A stretch of DNA of 64,000 bases from JADGNZ01 sp963715895 (GTDB lineage Bacteria > Acidobacteriota > Thermoanaerobaculia > Gp7-AA8). Position numbers and translations under genes: made by a program. Below the pieces are notes generated by a model, which saw only the letters and a list, made by a program, of their open reading frames with translations, did not search any database and was not told where the DNA came from. Of the stretch, positions 36,034 through 46,228 are shown piece after piece. Numbering within the stretch: position 1 is the first letter of the stretch; each line of letters starts with the position of its first letter. Location: positions 744,001 through 808,000 of the forward strand of contig OY970284.1 of assembly GCA_963715895.1 (NCBI GenBank), read 5' to 3'.

Positions 36034-37323
36034 GTGAAGCTGTTCCGGGGGCGGATTTTCTCGCCGGTTGCCGATCCATTCACGGTCGATGCGGCGAAGT
36101 CCTACGTCTACTACGACGACGGATATCTGGCCATCGACGGCGACCGCATTACCGGCGTCGGTGACTGGCGCAACGTTCCCCGGCAAAGCTCGGCGCTTAC
36201 CCAGCTAGGGCGCGACGTCCTCGTCACGCCGGGATTTGTCGACACGCATCTCCATGCGCCGCAGCTCGAGATGATCGGCTCCTACGGCGGCGACCTTCTC
36301 GAGTGGCTGAACCGCTATACCTTCCCAACCGAGGCGAAGTTCAGCGATCCGAAGCACGCGGAGATGGTTGCCCGGGTGTTCTTCGAGGAGCTGCTCCGCA
36401 ATGGCACGCTCTGCGCGCTGATCTTTTCGACGATCCACTATCGCGCCACCGACATCTTCTTCGCCGAAGCCGAGCGCCGCGGGTTCCGGGCGATCATCGG
36501 CAAGACGATGATGGACCGCAACGCCCCCGTGGCGTTGCTGGAGACTCCGCGGCAGTCGTTCGAAGAGAGTCGTACCCTGCTGCAGAAGTGGCACAAACGG
36601 GGGCTGCTGCGCTACGCCATCACGCCGCGCTTTGCCCCGACCTCGACGCCGGAGCTGCTCGAAGCGGCCGGTCAGCTAAAACGCGAGTTCCCCGACGCTT
36701 ACGTTCATTCGCACATCTCGGAGAACCGCAACGAGGTGCAGTGGGTTCACGACCTCTTCCCCGAGGCCGAGTATGCCGACGTCTATGACCGCTATGGCCT
36801 CCTCGGCGAGCGGACGGTGCTCGCCCATGGCGTCCACCTGAGCGAGGAAGAGCTCGAATTGCTTGCCCGGCGCGGAACACGAGTCGCTCACTGCCCGAAC
36901 TCGAACCTTTTCCTCGGCAGCGGCCTTTTTCGTCTTCACCACACTCTGGACGCCGGCGTGGTCGTCGGACTCGGCACCGACATCGGTGCGGGCACGACAC
37001 CCTCGATGTTCACCACGATGTCGGACGCGTACAAGGTGCAGCAGGTACAGGGGGTTTCGCTCACCCCGTTCCATCTCTGGTATCTGGCCTCGCTCGGAGG
37101 TGCCCGCGCCTTGTCCCTCGACGGGGAAAGTGGCAGCCTCGAGGCCGGCAAGTCGGCCGACTTCCTTTTGCTCGATCTCAAGTCGACGCCGCTGGTCGCC
37201 CTTCGCAGCGAGCGGGCATCGTCGATCGAAGATCTCCTGGCCGGCCTGATCTTTACAGGCGACGATCGCGTCGTTCGCGAGTGCTGGATCGCGGGCCAGA
37301 TGGTTGCGGCGGTTACGCGGTAG
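36034..37323 (+). CDS. guaD: Guanine deaminase
   Basis: A 429-residue metal-dependent amidohydrolase starting at GTG 36034. The metal pair appears in PGFVDTHLHAPQ (His72, His74), the mid-barrel His in HSHISEN, the ERTVLAHGVHLSEEE segment, and the Asp ligand in GLGTDIGAG. These features and the length match guanine deaminase, which converts guanine to xanthine and ammonia. Confidence in the exact substrate is good but not complete. Its final codons (VAAVTR) are the left shoulder of the hairpin at 37303-37397. Confidence 0.9.
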   Translation: MKLFRGRIFSPVADPFTVDAAKSYVYYDDGYLAIDGDRITGVGDWRNVPRQSSALTQLGRDVLVTPGFVDTHLHAPQLEMIGSYGGDLLEWLNRYTFPTEAKFSDPKHAEMVARVFFEELLRNGTLCALIFSTIHYRATDIFFAEAERRGFRAIIGKTMMDRNAPVALLETPRQSFEESRTLLQKWHKRGLLRYAITPRFAPTSTPELLEAAGQLKREFPDAYVHSHISENRNEVQWVHDLFPEAEYADVYDRYGLLGERTVLAHGVHLSEEELELLARRGTRVAHCPNSNLFLGSGLFRLHHTLDAGVVVGLGTDIGAGTTPSMFTTMSDAYKVQQVQGVSLTPFHLWYLASLGGARALSLDGESGSLEAGKSADFLLLDLKSTPLVALRSERASSIEDLLAGLIFTGDDRVVRECWIAGQMVAAVTR

Positions 37324-37397
37324 CGAGGTTACGCGGTCTCGCGGCGGCTTGAAAGTTCCCCCACCGCGAGACCTCGTAACCGCGAGACTCCGCAACC
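37303..37397. repeat. Word-repeat hairpin after guaD
   Basis: A 22-base left arm at 37323-37344 (GCGAGGTTACGCGGTCTCGC and two more G) pairs almost perfectly with 37364-37387. An outer GGTTGCGG/CCGCAACC pair encloses it. The word GGTTACG-CGGTCTCGCG repeats within each arm. The left side overlaps the guaD 3' end. Confidence 0.6.
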
Positions 37398-37444
37398 GTG
37401 TGACTGGCAGCGCTCTTGCGGCGTCTAAGGCCCAGGAGGTCTCC

Positions 37445-38731
37445 ATGAGAAAAATACGAGCGATCCTGGTGTTCGCGGCGCTCTCTGCTGTCGCCGCCTT
37501 TGGACAGGATCGTACTGTTTGGCGGACGAGTGCCGATGTACAGGAGGGCGCCCGTGGAAGTGCTACCGGGACGGTCTCGGATACGGATGCAGGGCGGAAT
37601 CGCCTGATCCTCACTCCGGATGAGGCGCAGGACGACCGTATCGTCATCGACACGGACTCCGTTTCGACGCAATACAACGGATTCGGAGGGATGATCAACG
37701 GTGCCCCCGAGATCTTCGTCGGCTCGAGCGGCTTCAACAATGTGCGTATCGGAGACCGTGTCGAGATCCGTGGGATGGCAACCGGCGGGGAGGTCGTTCG
37801 TGCGGAACGGGTGACGCTCCTGGGCCGGCCGGTCGATGCACCGCAGACCGGCGTCGGCCAGACGCGAACGCCCATGTCGATCTCCACCCCAACGGCGTCG
37901 GGAACGACACCGAGCGCTACGACTCCAAACACCGTCGGACGCATTGAAGGCGTTCTGCAGCAAATCAACGCCGAGGCGGGACGCCTTGTCATCGTCACCG
38001 ACCAGCGTGAGGTGATGACCGTGCGAACGCCGCAGGGGACGCCGGTGCGCTACCACGGTGACACGTATCGCGTTTCGAACCTCGAGGTTGGCGATCGCAT
38101 CCGTGTTGAGTCACAAGCTGGCGTGACATCCAATGGGACCGAGATTCGCGCTCGATCGATCGAGGTGATGCAGAGCGCTCAGGAGTCCGGCGCGGCGCCG
38201 ACGGGGGTTGGCGGCGTGAGCGGACGCGTGATGCGCGTCGACCGGTCGGCGAACGTGATCCAGGTCGACACCGGCCGCGGCACGACGATCGCCGTCGACC
38301 TCAGGAATGCCTCCGATCCAGCCGGTAAACCGGTGCGCGCCCGCGATGTCCAGGCTGGGGACCATGTCGACCTGAGCGGTTCCTACAGCGGTGGAACTTT
38401 CGTCGCCTCGACGCTTCGATTCATGGATGACAGCGCATCGCCGGCCGAGCCGGGCCCCTCGATTCCCGCCCCTTCGACTGGCGACCTCGGCGTTGTGACG
38501 ATCTATGGCACCGTGAGCCAGACGCTCATCGACGGCCCGCAACTCGTTCTGCGCGACACCCAGAACGGCAACCGCCCAATCCGCGTGTATGCGCTGGAAG
38601 ACCTTCCCGTGCGTACGCGCACCGGCACCTACACGACCGCGACGCAGGTGCGCCTCAACGATTCCCTCGTGATCAAGGCCTATCGCGACGGTGAGGGGAA
38701 CTACATCGCGCAGACGATAAGGATTCGGTGA
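37445..38731 (+). CDS. Secreted protein with four OB-like (DUF5666-type) repeats
   Basis: A 428-residue protein from the ATG at 37445, preceded by an AGGAGG site, with signal peptide MRKIRAILVFAALSAVAAFG. Four similar beta-rich modules follow, each with a G.V..VD....L.L....-type first half and an IGDRVEIRG, VGDRIRVES, AGDHVDLSG or LNDSLVIKA turn in the second. This matches DUF5666-like repeats. Linkers are Pro/Thr-rich (QTRTPMSISTPT). No enzyme motif is present. It is probably an envelope or periplasmic structural protein. Hairpin repeats flank it on both sides. Confidence 0.7.
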   Translation: MRKIRAILVFAALSAVAAFGQDRTVWRTSADVQEGARGSATGTVSDTDAGRNRLILTPDEAQDDRIVIDTDSVSTQYNGFGGMINGAPEIFVGSSGFNNVRIGDRVEIRGMATGGEVVRAERVTLLGRPVDAPQTGVGQTRTPMSISTPTASGTTPSATTPNTVGRIEGVLQQINAEAGRLVIVTDQREVMTVRTPQGTPVRYHGDTYRVSNLEVGDRIRVESQAGVTSNGTEIRARSIEVMQSAQESGAAPTGVGGVSGRVMRVDRSANVIQVDTGRGTTIAVDLRNASDPAGKPVRARDVQAGDHVDLSGSYSGGTFVASTLRFMDDSASPAEPGPSIPAPSTGDLGVVTIYGTVSQTLIDGPQLVLRDTQNGNRPIRVYALEDLPVRTRTGTYTTATQVRLNDSLVIKAYRDGEGNYIAQTIRIR

Positions 38732-38740
38732 GGGCCCGGG

Positions 38741-38811
38741 GGTCGGGGATCGGGGATCGAACAGGCGATCTCCCGACTCCCGACTCCCGACTCCCGACTC
38801 CCGACTCCCGA
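38741..38811. repeat. Word-repeat hairpin with six CTCCCGA units
   Basis: The left side GGTCGGGGATCGGGGATCG (38741-38759) is the approximate complement of a 7-bp tandem (TCCCGAC, six copies, about 38771-38811) preceded by CGATC. It begins 10 bases after the preceding stop codon. Confidence 0.6.
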
Positions 38812-38860
38812 AGATATTATTTGGAATAACAGAACCCCTCTCAACGTCGAATATGGTGCG

Positions 38861-39211
38861 ATGGAAAAGCCCGTCAGGCGCACTCTGCTTCCCGGCGTTT
38901 CGGACGCCGGAGCGCCCCCTCTCGTCATCATCGACTCGCGCGCCGTCGTCGCCAGAGCCCGGCGTCGCGCGATCGTCCGCGATGTCATCGATCTCCTACT
39001 CCTCGTTTGCGTCGACGGGCTTTTCCTACGCTGGCCTCAGGCACATGTGCCGTTCCTCGGTCGCTACGACTCGCTGCTCGTTCTCCTCGGCTTGAACGCG
39101 ATGCTGGTCGGCTACGTCTGGCTGGCCCGCGCGCTGCCGCGCTGGACGGCGCGCCGCGTGGCGACGACGTGGTCTGTGCCCGAACGCGCGCGGTTCTTCA
39201 GGCGCTCGTAG
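38861..39211 (+). CDS. Hypothetical small membrane protein
   Basis: A 116-residue frame with two hydrophobic segments, about 40-58 (DVIDLLLLVCVDGLFLRW) and 70-90 (LLVLLGLNAMLVGYVWLARA), and a basic N-terminus (VARARRRAIVRD). It could be a two-helix inner-membrane protein. No family recognised. Its end overlaps the convergent DUF2339 gene by 14 bases. Codon pattern and hydrophobicity support it more than its alternative frame at 38853. Confidence 0.5.
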   Translation: MEKPVRRTLLPGVSDAGAPPLVIIDSRAVVARARRRAIVRDVIDLLLLVCVDGLFLRWPQAHVPFLGRYDSLLVLLGLNAMLVGYVWLARALPRWTARRVATTWSVPERARFFRRS

Positions 39212-42200
39212 GGCTCGTCTTCCGGATCACGAACTTCTGCAGCAGCACGCCGACGAGTAGAAGAGAGATCGTCAGCCCGAGGAGTGAGCCGACGCGATAG
39301 AGCCCGCCGAGCCGGGCCAGGTCGTGCAGGAAGCACTTCAGCACCGTCACCAGCAACAGAATGATGGCCGCCACGCGCGACGCGCGGCTGTGAAGCACCA
39401 GCCCGGCGATGAGCATGGCCACGGAGAATACCGCCCATCCGATCGTGTAGGTCAGGTCCTGGGCCAGTGATGACGAGAAGAAGTTGAATGTCAGGGCCGG
39501 TCCGGTCGAGTAGAAATCGGCGATCTCGATGTTCACCAGAAGAAAGAGAAGGACCGTTCCGCAGGCGTTGGCGGCCGGCCGCGCCTCCCCGTACTTTTTC
39601 GATTCATCATCTGGCAGCAGCCATGCGGCGAAGAAGAACGCGGCGGCGCTGACCAGATACGTGTAGAGGTACCAGTTCACGATCGCTCTGTGACTGGCGG
39701 GGTGATACGAGAGGACGGCTGGGTTCAGCGCCAGACGCACGAACGCCGCCGCGAGCAGTGCCCCGGACCAGACCAGAAGGCCGCGATGCGGAATGCGGCG
39801 GAACAGCCAGACCAGCGCCGCTCCCTCCAGCGCCCAGCCGATGGTGATCCATTGCTTGTCGAGCTGCAGGGGAATGGCCACGGTGATGAACGCCAGTGCC
39901 GCGGCCGCGGTCATCGCCAGACGCCCGAGAAGCCGCTCGCCCGCCGGTTCGATGCGGAGTAGACGCCAGACCAGCAGCAGCATCAGCGCCGCTTGAACCA
40001 GTGGAAGGATACCGATGGCGTAGTCGTATCCGGCAACTCTGATGGCTTTGCGCGCCAGCAGGAAGAAGGGAATCCCGGCCAGTACCGCACCCAGATATGG
40101 CTGCAGGAAGCGCCTCGCCCTGGTGCCGAGGAGCAACGGATAGGCTATGAACAGCGCGTAGATGGCGCCGGCGAAGCCGACCTGCCGGGCCGGAGTTTCC
40201 GCGCGCGAAAGGAACGCGGCCAGGCCGAACATGACGACCGCGGCCACGACGATGTCGTGCCATTCCGTCGCCCACGCCATCGCCAGCAGTGCGATGCCGA
40301 TGACGATGTGAGACGCGAGCAGTGAAGCGAACAGCGGCGGCGACGAAACGCCACTGGCGATGATGACCACGACATCGCCCGCGAACAGCGCCACGATAGC
40401 GGCTACCGCGAAACGCCGGTCGATCCGGAACCAGATCAGCGCAAGGGCACTGACCGCGATCGCCGCGAGGAATGCCACAACAGGCCACCGTGTCCCTTGC
40501 GCATCCGCCGCCCACGCCATCAGCACGATCTGCGATGCCGCCATCGCCGCGGTCATCAACGACGCGCGGCGGAGGTAGAGCGCGGCCATACCGATGGCGA
40601 GATCGAGCACTAGAAGCACCGCGAAGAACGGCCACGGTGGGAAGGCCAGCTCCGGCTGCACCGCGACCGCGAGCAAGAATAGGTGCCCGATGAGCCCGAG
40701 GTAGGTCGTCCCGACGTCTCCGTCCTGACCGCGGCCGATGAATACGCCGCCCGCCACCGCCAGCAGTGCGAAACCGCCGATCATCGTGAGCGCCGCAAGA
40801 AGGGTGGCCGGATTCAACGCGTTCGCACACCAGACCGTGATGACGATCCATGAAAGAACGATCGACGAAATAGCGAGGATGCTGCGCTGTGTCGATTTCG
40901 CCTCGCTGATCGCGGCGATGTTGATGACCGCCAGGAGAATCGCCAGCGCCGCCAACGCGTATTGCGCGATCGGGCCGGTGGTGAGAAAGAAGAGAACGCC
41001 GATCGAGCCGAGGATGAGACCGAGCATCGTCCATTGCGAGACGACCTTCTGGCCGAGGCGGCGGGCCACCAGCGGAACCGCCAGGAACAGCAACGCGAAC
41101 GCGGCGTAGATGATCAGCGCTGTCGTCAGCCGCTCGCGGGTGACGTTGTCGGCTGACCAGACGCCCTCCGTGGCGATGGCCAGGAACGCCGCAATCGCGT
41201 ACACCGGCCCGGCCTCGTGTTTGATCGCATACGCGGCGATTAGTGCGGCGAGCACAAACAGAGCGCCGAATAGCATCATCGGCGACGACGCCGGAACCGG
41301 CATCCCCGCGAAGGCAGGGAAGAGCAGAAGGAAGAGCGGGGCGACGACGAGGCGTGGAGCCGGTGTGAAGTGCGACAGCACCAGTTGCACGACGACGAAC
41401 GCGGCGATCCAGACCAGGATCCAAGGCCATGCCTCCGGCGTGTAGGACGACGCCCGCCAGACGATCAGGACCAGTGCGATCGTCGCGCCTCCGAGCGGGT
41501 GCAGCCACGCGGGGCCGCGGAAGATGGCGATCACCGAAAGACCGGTACTGATGAAAAGCAGGAAGGTGAAAAGAACGTTGTACTGCACGCCGTAGCTCGA
41601 CACAGCCGCCACGTAGATGGCGAAGAGAAGCGGCAGGCCGGCCGAGGAGATGGCCGCAAGGTCGAAGCTTCTCTGCGCATTGTCCGCCCGTCGCCGCAGC
41701 CAGAGCGATGCCCCGGCCGCCGCGGCGAAGAGGATGAAGATCGCCACGGCGAGCGGAAGCTGGGAAACAGTCAGGAACTTGCCGATCCAGCTCCACTCAT
41801 AGATCACAGTAAAAACCACGCTGAGGGCCGTCAGCAGCGGCCAGCGCCGCTGGATGGCCACCCAGAGCAGGCCGACGTTGAGCAGCAGCAGATAGGAGAA
41901 GAGCGCGATCGGCTTGTTTTCGCCGGTCGACAACAGCGCCGGCGTGGCGAAGCCGCCGACGAGGCCAAGCAGAGCGATAAAAACCGAGTCGCGCCGGATC
42001 GACAGCAGCACGGCGATGGCCGTGACGATCAGCATCAGCGCGAAGACGACGCCTACCGGCAACAGGTGCCAGAGCGCGTGGATGGCGAAGAGTGTGGCGT
42101 AGAGGATGGCGATGCCGGCACCATCCATGGCATTCGCGGTGAAGCTGTAGTCGCGCGCCACACGCAGCTCACAAACCAGCAGCAGCACGATGCCGGTCAC

Positions 42201-42704
42201 CATCCCCAGCGACGCGCGCACCATCGGGCTGAGCCAGCCATGCTCGACCGAATAGCTGAGAAAGAAGAGCGCTGCCAGAACGAGGGCTATACCGGCGATC
42301 CAGGAGAAGAGCTTCACGCCGATCAGCGACTCCCAGTCGAACGGCTTGCGTGGGGTGGGTGCGGGGCGGGCCGGTTGGGGGATTGGAGCTGCAATCGGTA
42401 CGGGCTCGGGTTCGGCCACGAACGCGGCGATCGGTTCGGGTTGCGGCTCCGGCGGGAGCGCGACGATCATCGGTTCAGGCTCCGGTTCCGGCGGCGGAAC
42501 GATGATCACAGGCTCGGGTTGTGGCCGGGGTTGCGGCTCCGGCGGCGGCGCTGCGGCCGCGTATGCCTTCGGCTGTCGATCAAGCCGTCGCCGCAGCTCT
42601 GTGAGCTCGGCGTGCGCTTTGTTAGCGCGGTCCCAGGCCTTGAGCGCTACGACGAACGCGATCACCGCGAATACGGCGACCAGAAAGAGCGCGCAGCCTT
42701 GCAT
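39198..42704 (-). CDS. DUF2339 large multi-pass membrane protein
   Basis: A 1168-residue protein. It begins with one membrane helix (MQGCALFLVAVFAVIAFVVA), a coiled coil (DRANKAHAELTELRRRLDRQ) and a long Pro/Glu/Gln linker (PPPEPQPRPQPEP-type, residues 50-115). Next comes the DUF2339 signature KPFDWESLIGVKLFSWIAGI. More than 25 hydrophobic helices fill the rest. The family is widespread in Gram-negative bacteria and has no assigned activity. The extended Pro linker would span the envelope or tether a partner. It lies downstream of the hairpin that follows the OPT transporter. Confidence 0.85.
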   Translation of the reverse strand: MQGCALFLVAVFAVIAFVVALKAWDRANKAHAELTELRRRLDRQPKAYAAAAPPPEPQPRPQPEPVIIVPPPEPEPEPMIVALPPEPQPEPIAAFVAEPEPVPIAAPIPQPARPAPTPRKPFDWESLIGVKLFSWIAGIALVLAALFFLSYSVEHGWLSPMVRASLGMVTGIVLLLVCELRVARDYSFTANAMDGAGIAILYATLFAIHALWHLLPVGVVFALMLIVTAIAVLLSIRRDSVFIALLGLVGGFATPALLSTGENKPIALFSYLLLLNVGLLWVAIQRRWPLLTALSVVFTVIYEWSWIGKFLTVSQLPLAVAIFILFAAAAGASLWLRRRADNAQRSFDLAAISSAGLPLLFAIYVAAVSSYGVQYNVLFTFLLFISTGLSVIAIFRGPAWLHPLGGATIALVLIVWRASSYTPEAWPWILVWIAAFVVVQLVLSHFTPAPRLVVAPLFLLLFPAFAGMPVPASSPMMLFGALFVLAALIAAYAIKHEAGPVYAIAAFLAIATEGVWSADNVTRERLTTALIIYAAFALLFLAVPLVARRLGQKVVSQWTMLGLILGSIGVLFFLTTGPIAQYALAALAILLAVINIAAISEAKSTQRSILAISSIVLSWIVITVWCANALNPATLLAALTMIGGFALLAVAGGVFIGRGQDGDVGTTYLGLIGHLFLLAVAVQPELAFPPWPFFAVLLVLDLAIGMAALYLRRASLMTAAMAASQIVLMAWAADAQGTRWPVVAFLAAIAVSALALIWFRIDRRFAVAAIVALFAGDVVVIIASGVSSPPLFASLLASHIVIGIALLAMAWATEWHDIVVAAVVMFGLAAFLSRAETPARQVGFAGAIYALFIAYPLLLGTRARRFLQPYLGAVLAGIPFFLLARKAIRVAGYDYAIGILPLVQAALMLLLVWRLLRIEPAGERLLGRLAMTAAAALAFITVAIPLQLDKQWITIGWALEGAALVWLFRRIPHRGLLVWSGALLAAAFVRLALNPAVLSYHPASHRAIVNWYLYTYLVSAAAFFFAAWLLPDDESKKYGEARPAANACGTVLLFLLVNIEIADFYSTGPALTFNFFSSSLAQDLTYTIGWAVFSVAMLIAGLVLHSRASRVAAIILLLVTVLKCFLHDLARLGGLYRVGSLLGLTISLLLVGVLLQKFVIRKTSPTSA

Positions 42705-42746
42705 GGATACGCAAAGGATACAGCCACAAGCTCGGCGTTTTAGGCT

Positions 42747-42818
42747 GTTGTCGGTTACCGGTTATCAGTTGTCGGGACGAGCGGCCAGACGACTGGCCAC
42801 CCGACAACCGACAACCGG
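42747..42818. repeat. Word-repeat hairpin (TTGTCGG) after the OPT gene
   Basis: The left arm repeats GTTGTCGGTTACCGGTTATC and continues AGTTGTCGGG (42747-42776); the right arm CCCGACAACCGACAACCGG lies at 42800-42818. A perfect tip hairpin GGCCAG-ACGA-CTGGCC sits at 42783-42798. It starts 15 bases beyond the OPT stop on that gene's strand, consistent with a transcript end. Confidence 0.65.
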
Positions 42819-42832
42819 CCATAGACGGATCG

Positions 42833-45215
42833 TCAGGCTTTTCGTGCCTTCGGCGCGAGCAACATTTCGCGCCCGACGAGGTACAGCAGAGCGATCAGAA
42901 TGACGAACGGGATGCACGACAGCAGGTCGGCATTGACACCGCTGACGAAGGGATTCACACCTGCCAGCTTATCGAGCTTGTCGTTGAACGCAATCAGTCC
43001 CTTCGACGGCACGCCGGCCATGATCGCGATGATGATTCCGGCAATCGCTCCGCCAGCGATGTAGCCCGAGGCCATCAGCACGCCCGGGCTCTTGTCGCCT
43101 TCCGCCACGAGTTGTTCTTCCGTTAGGTTTGCGCCGCGGTACTTCTTGCGCACGTACAGGTCCGAGAGGTAGCGCACCATGCCGCCGATGAAGATCGGAC
43201 TCGACGATGACAGCGGCAGATAGACCCCGACAGCGAAAGCCAGAGAGGGGATGCCCGACATCTCCAGAACGAGCGAGATCATCACGCCGAGGAGCACAAG
43301 CCCCCACGGGAGTTGCCGGTTGAGGATTCCCTTGATGATGTACGACATCAGAGTCGCCTTTGGTGCGTCGAACTTCTTGGGCGCCGCTTTGCCGTTGGCC
43401 AGGAACTTGTGTGTGCCGTTGATGCCGGGGTCGACGAGATACTGCGGCGTACCGGTCGAATCGACGAGATACTCCGACGCCGCCGCGCCGCCCGGCGGTG
43501 CGTAATGCCACACGAGGTAGTCCTTTCCCTCGTAGGTTTTGTGCGTGATCAGTGTTGAGGCATCGGTGTGGAGATCGGCCGGCCAGTTAACGATCTGTTT
43601 TAGAGCGCCGCCTTCCTCGCCCCCGGTCGGCTCCATGCTCACCCGAGGCAAGTGGACACCGGAGGCGGAATTCAGAGTCAGCAGGATCGGTCCGAGAACG
43701 AGGGCTGATGCCAGTGCTCCGATGAGGATGGCTACCTGCTGATTCCTCGGCGTGGCGCCAACCAGAAAACCGGTCTTCAGATCCTGTGATGTCGTCCCGC
43801 CATTCGACGAGGCGATACAGACGATGGCGCCGATGGACAGCGCCGTCACGTAATAGGTCGATCCGGTCCAGCCGATCACGAGGAAGACCAGACAGGTGAT
43901 CAGCAGCGTGGCTACGGTCATTCCCGAGATCGGATTCGATGAGGAGCCGATCTCGCCGGTCAGTCGCGACGACACGGTCACGAAGAGAAAACCGAGGATG
44001 ACGATGAGAAGCGCTCCCATGATGCGCGCCGTCGCGCCGGTGCCGCCGACATAGAGCGGATTGGCCAGGGCGATGATGGCCACGAGTGCGAAGCTGCCGA
44101 TGAGCACGAACTTCATCGACAGGTCGCGGTCGGTCCGCTCCATCCCCTCGCGAGCGCTGGCGCCGCCACGCAGATCCTTGAGTCCTTCCTTCATCCCGTG
44201 CCAGATTGTCGGTAGTGATCGGCCGAGACTGATGATGCCGCCCGCGGCCACGGCGCCCGCACCGATATAGAGGATGTAGGCATTTCGGATCTGTCCGGGC
44301 GACATGTCGCGGATGAGACGCGTCGTTTCCGGCGCCAGCGGCGCCAACAGACCGGCACCGAAGAACTTGATGGCGGGGATGAGGACGAGGTAGGCCAGCA
44401 CGCCGCCGGCGCACATGATCGAGGCGATGCGTGGCCCGATGATGTAGCCGACGCCGAGGAGCTCCGGCGAGATCTCGGCCGAGATCGATCCGGCATTGAA
44501 CGGCGGCCCGAAGACCCGCTCCGGCGTATCTTTCCAGCCGCGGAAGGCAACATTCAGCGCTTTGTAGAGGAGGCCGATACCAAAGCCGGCGAAGATCGTC
44601 TTGGCGCTCGTGCCCGCTCCGCCGAGTGCTTCCATTTCGCGTTTTGCGGAATCGGAAGCAGCAGCGATCGATTCATCCGATGCCCCTGCCTTGAGCACTT
44701 CCGCGCATGCCGTCCCCTCGGGGTATTTGAGCAGCCCGTGCTGCTGCACGATCAGCGCGCGCCGCAAGCGGGATCATCATCAGGATGCCAAGCAGCCCTC
44801 CCAGGATGGCCACCAGCATCACGCGGGTGATCTCGAGGTCGAAGCCGAGGATGAGGATGGCCGGCATGGTCACGCCGACGCCGAAGGCGATCGATTCGCC
44901 CGCCGACCCCGCCGTCTGCACGATGTTGTTCTCGAGGATCGTGGCGTCCCTCCCCCCAAGTTTCGAGAGGATCCGGAAGAAGGTGATGGAGATGACCGCT
45001 ACCGGGATCGATGCACTGACCGTAAGGCCGACCTTCAGCACCAGGTACAGCGACGATGCTCCGAAGACCATGCCGAGGATCGTTCCGATGACTACCGGCA
45101 GCCACGTCAGTTCCCGGAGCTTCGTCCCCGCGGGGATGTAGGGCTCGAACGGTGCTGGTGCAGGGACGGCTGCGATTCCGACGATGTCGGGGTACTCCTG
45201 TTCAACAGTGCTCAT
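42833..45215 (-). pseudogene. OPT-family oligopeptide transporter, split by a one-base frameshift
   Basis: The N-terminal part starts at the ATG 45215 (MSTVEQEYPDIV) and reads through the first membrane helices to GILMMIPL. The frame then breaks. The remainder (RRALIVQQHGLLKYPEGTAC, continuing with many helices to 42833) resumes in the next frame. Removing one T within CCGCTTGCGG (plus-strand position about 44765) restores a single 794-residue protein of normal OPT family length. OPT proteins import oligopeptides or metal-peptide complexes through 14-16 helices. The break may be a real inactivation or a read error, because everything on both sides looks intact. Confidence 0.8.
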
Positions 45216-45325
45216 GATGGCTCCTGCTCTCGGAGAAACTGGCCGTTGCCGGATCGGCCTTGCATCGGGCGGGCCATTCTAGCATCGGAATTTGTGCGGT
45301 TTCGGGAGGCGATATCATCACCCGC

Positions 45326-45809
45326 ATGCCGATGATGCCGCCGCAGGAGCGCCTTCGCGCTGCCGTCGCCGACGCCTTTCCACGTCTGTCGGCGATCTCC
45401 GATTCGGATGCAGCGACACCGCCCGCTCCCGGCAAGTGGTCGCCGAAGCAGGTGATCGGCCATCTGATCGATTCGGCCTCGAACAATCACCAACGCTTCG
45501 TCCGCGCGAACTTCGTCGACGGCCTGATTTTCCTCGGCTATGACCAGGAGAAGTGGGTTGAGTTGGGCCGCTATGCCGAGGCACCGTGGGAGTCGCTCCT
45601 GAAGCTCTGGCGCGAGTTCAATCTGCAGATTGCCCGGGTGATGGAGGCATCGCCGGCCGAGGTTGCAAACGCGCCCCGAGCGCGCCACTCCTGCATCAAC
45701 TGGCGGGCGTCCCGTCCCCGAGGATCAAACGACGACGCTCGCGTATTTCATGAGCGACTACGTCGATCACCTCGAACACCATCTCCGACAGATTCGTGGA
45801 CTCTCATGA
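45326..45809 (+). pseudogene. DinB-superfamily protein, frameshifted near the C-terminus
   Basis: From ATG 45326 the protein reads as a DinB-like four-helix bundle: APGKWSPKQVIGHLIDSASN, with the metal-His pattern around HLIDS and NNHQRF, then WVELGRYAEAPWESLLKLW. Near 45715, one extra C in a run of four shifts the frame. Dropping it gives a normal ending with TTTLAYFMSDYVDHLEHHLR followed by a stop at 45807-45809. DinB-type proteins are thiol-dependent metalloenzymes or related damage-inducible proteins. As written, the frame ends differently at 45814. It is divergent from the OPT gene, with a 110-bp gap. Confidence 0.65.
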
Positions 45810-45850
45810 GCTGATCCCCACCATCTGTGGTCAATGGGCCGCACTTCAAG

Positions 45851-46228
45851 ATCACAACCGAGGGGGGTCAAGGTCAGGATCGACCCACCTCAAGGTCACA
45901 ACCGAGGGGGGTCAAGGTCAGGATCGACCCACCTCAAGGTCACAACCCGAGGGGGTCAAGGTCAGGATCGACCCACCTCAAGGTCACAACCGAGGGGGGT
46001 CAAGGTCAGGATCGACCCACCTCAAGGTCACAACCGAGGGGGGTCAAGGTCAGGATCGACCCACCTCAAGGTCACAACCGAGGGGGGTCAAGGTCAGGAT
46101 CGACCCACCTCAAGGTCACAACCGAGGGGGGTCAAGGTCAGGATCGACCCACCTCAAGGTCACAACCGAGGGGGGTCAAGGTCAGGATCGACCCACCTCA
46201 AGGTCACAACCGAGGGGGTCAAGGTCAG
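45851..46228. repeat. 44-bp tandem array, eight units plus a partial
   Basis: Eight near-identical units begin every 44 bases (45851, 45895 and so on), with a truncated ninth. Each is a 22+22 dimer sharing the word CAAGGTCA (CCTCAAGGTCACAACCGAGG / GGTCAAGGTCAGGATCGACC). The units differ only in the C/G run lengths and the first base. All frames are open but 44 is not a multiple of three, so none is a repeat protein. It ends inside the ParE relic. Confidence 0.85.

Noticed and set aside
29747..37323. A purine-salvage cluster of adenosine deaminase and guanine deaminase
   Set aside because: They are 5 kb apart with unrelated genes on both strands between them, and one is exported while the other is not.
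41370..42743. A long plus-strand frame opposite the DUF2339 gene
   Set aside because: It is Arg/Glu-rich antisense of a membrane protein and lacks any domain.
45851..46228. A CRISPR-like array
   Set aside because: The units are directly adjoining identical 44-bp blocks, with no variable spacers and no cas genes nearby.
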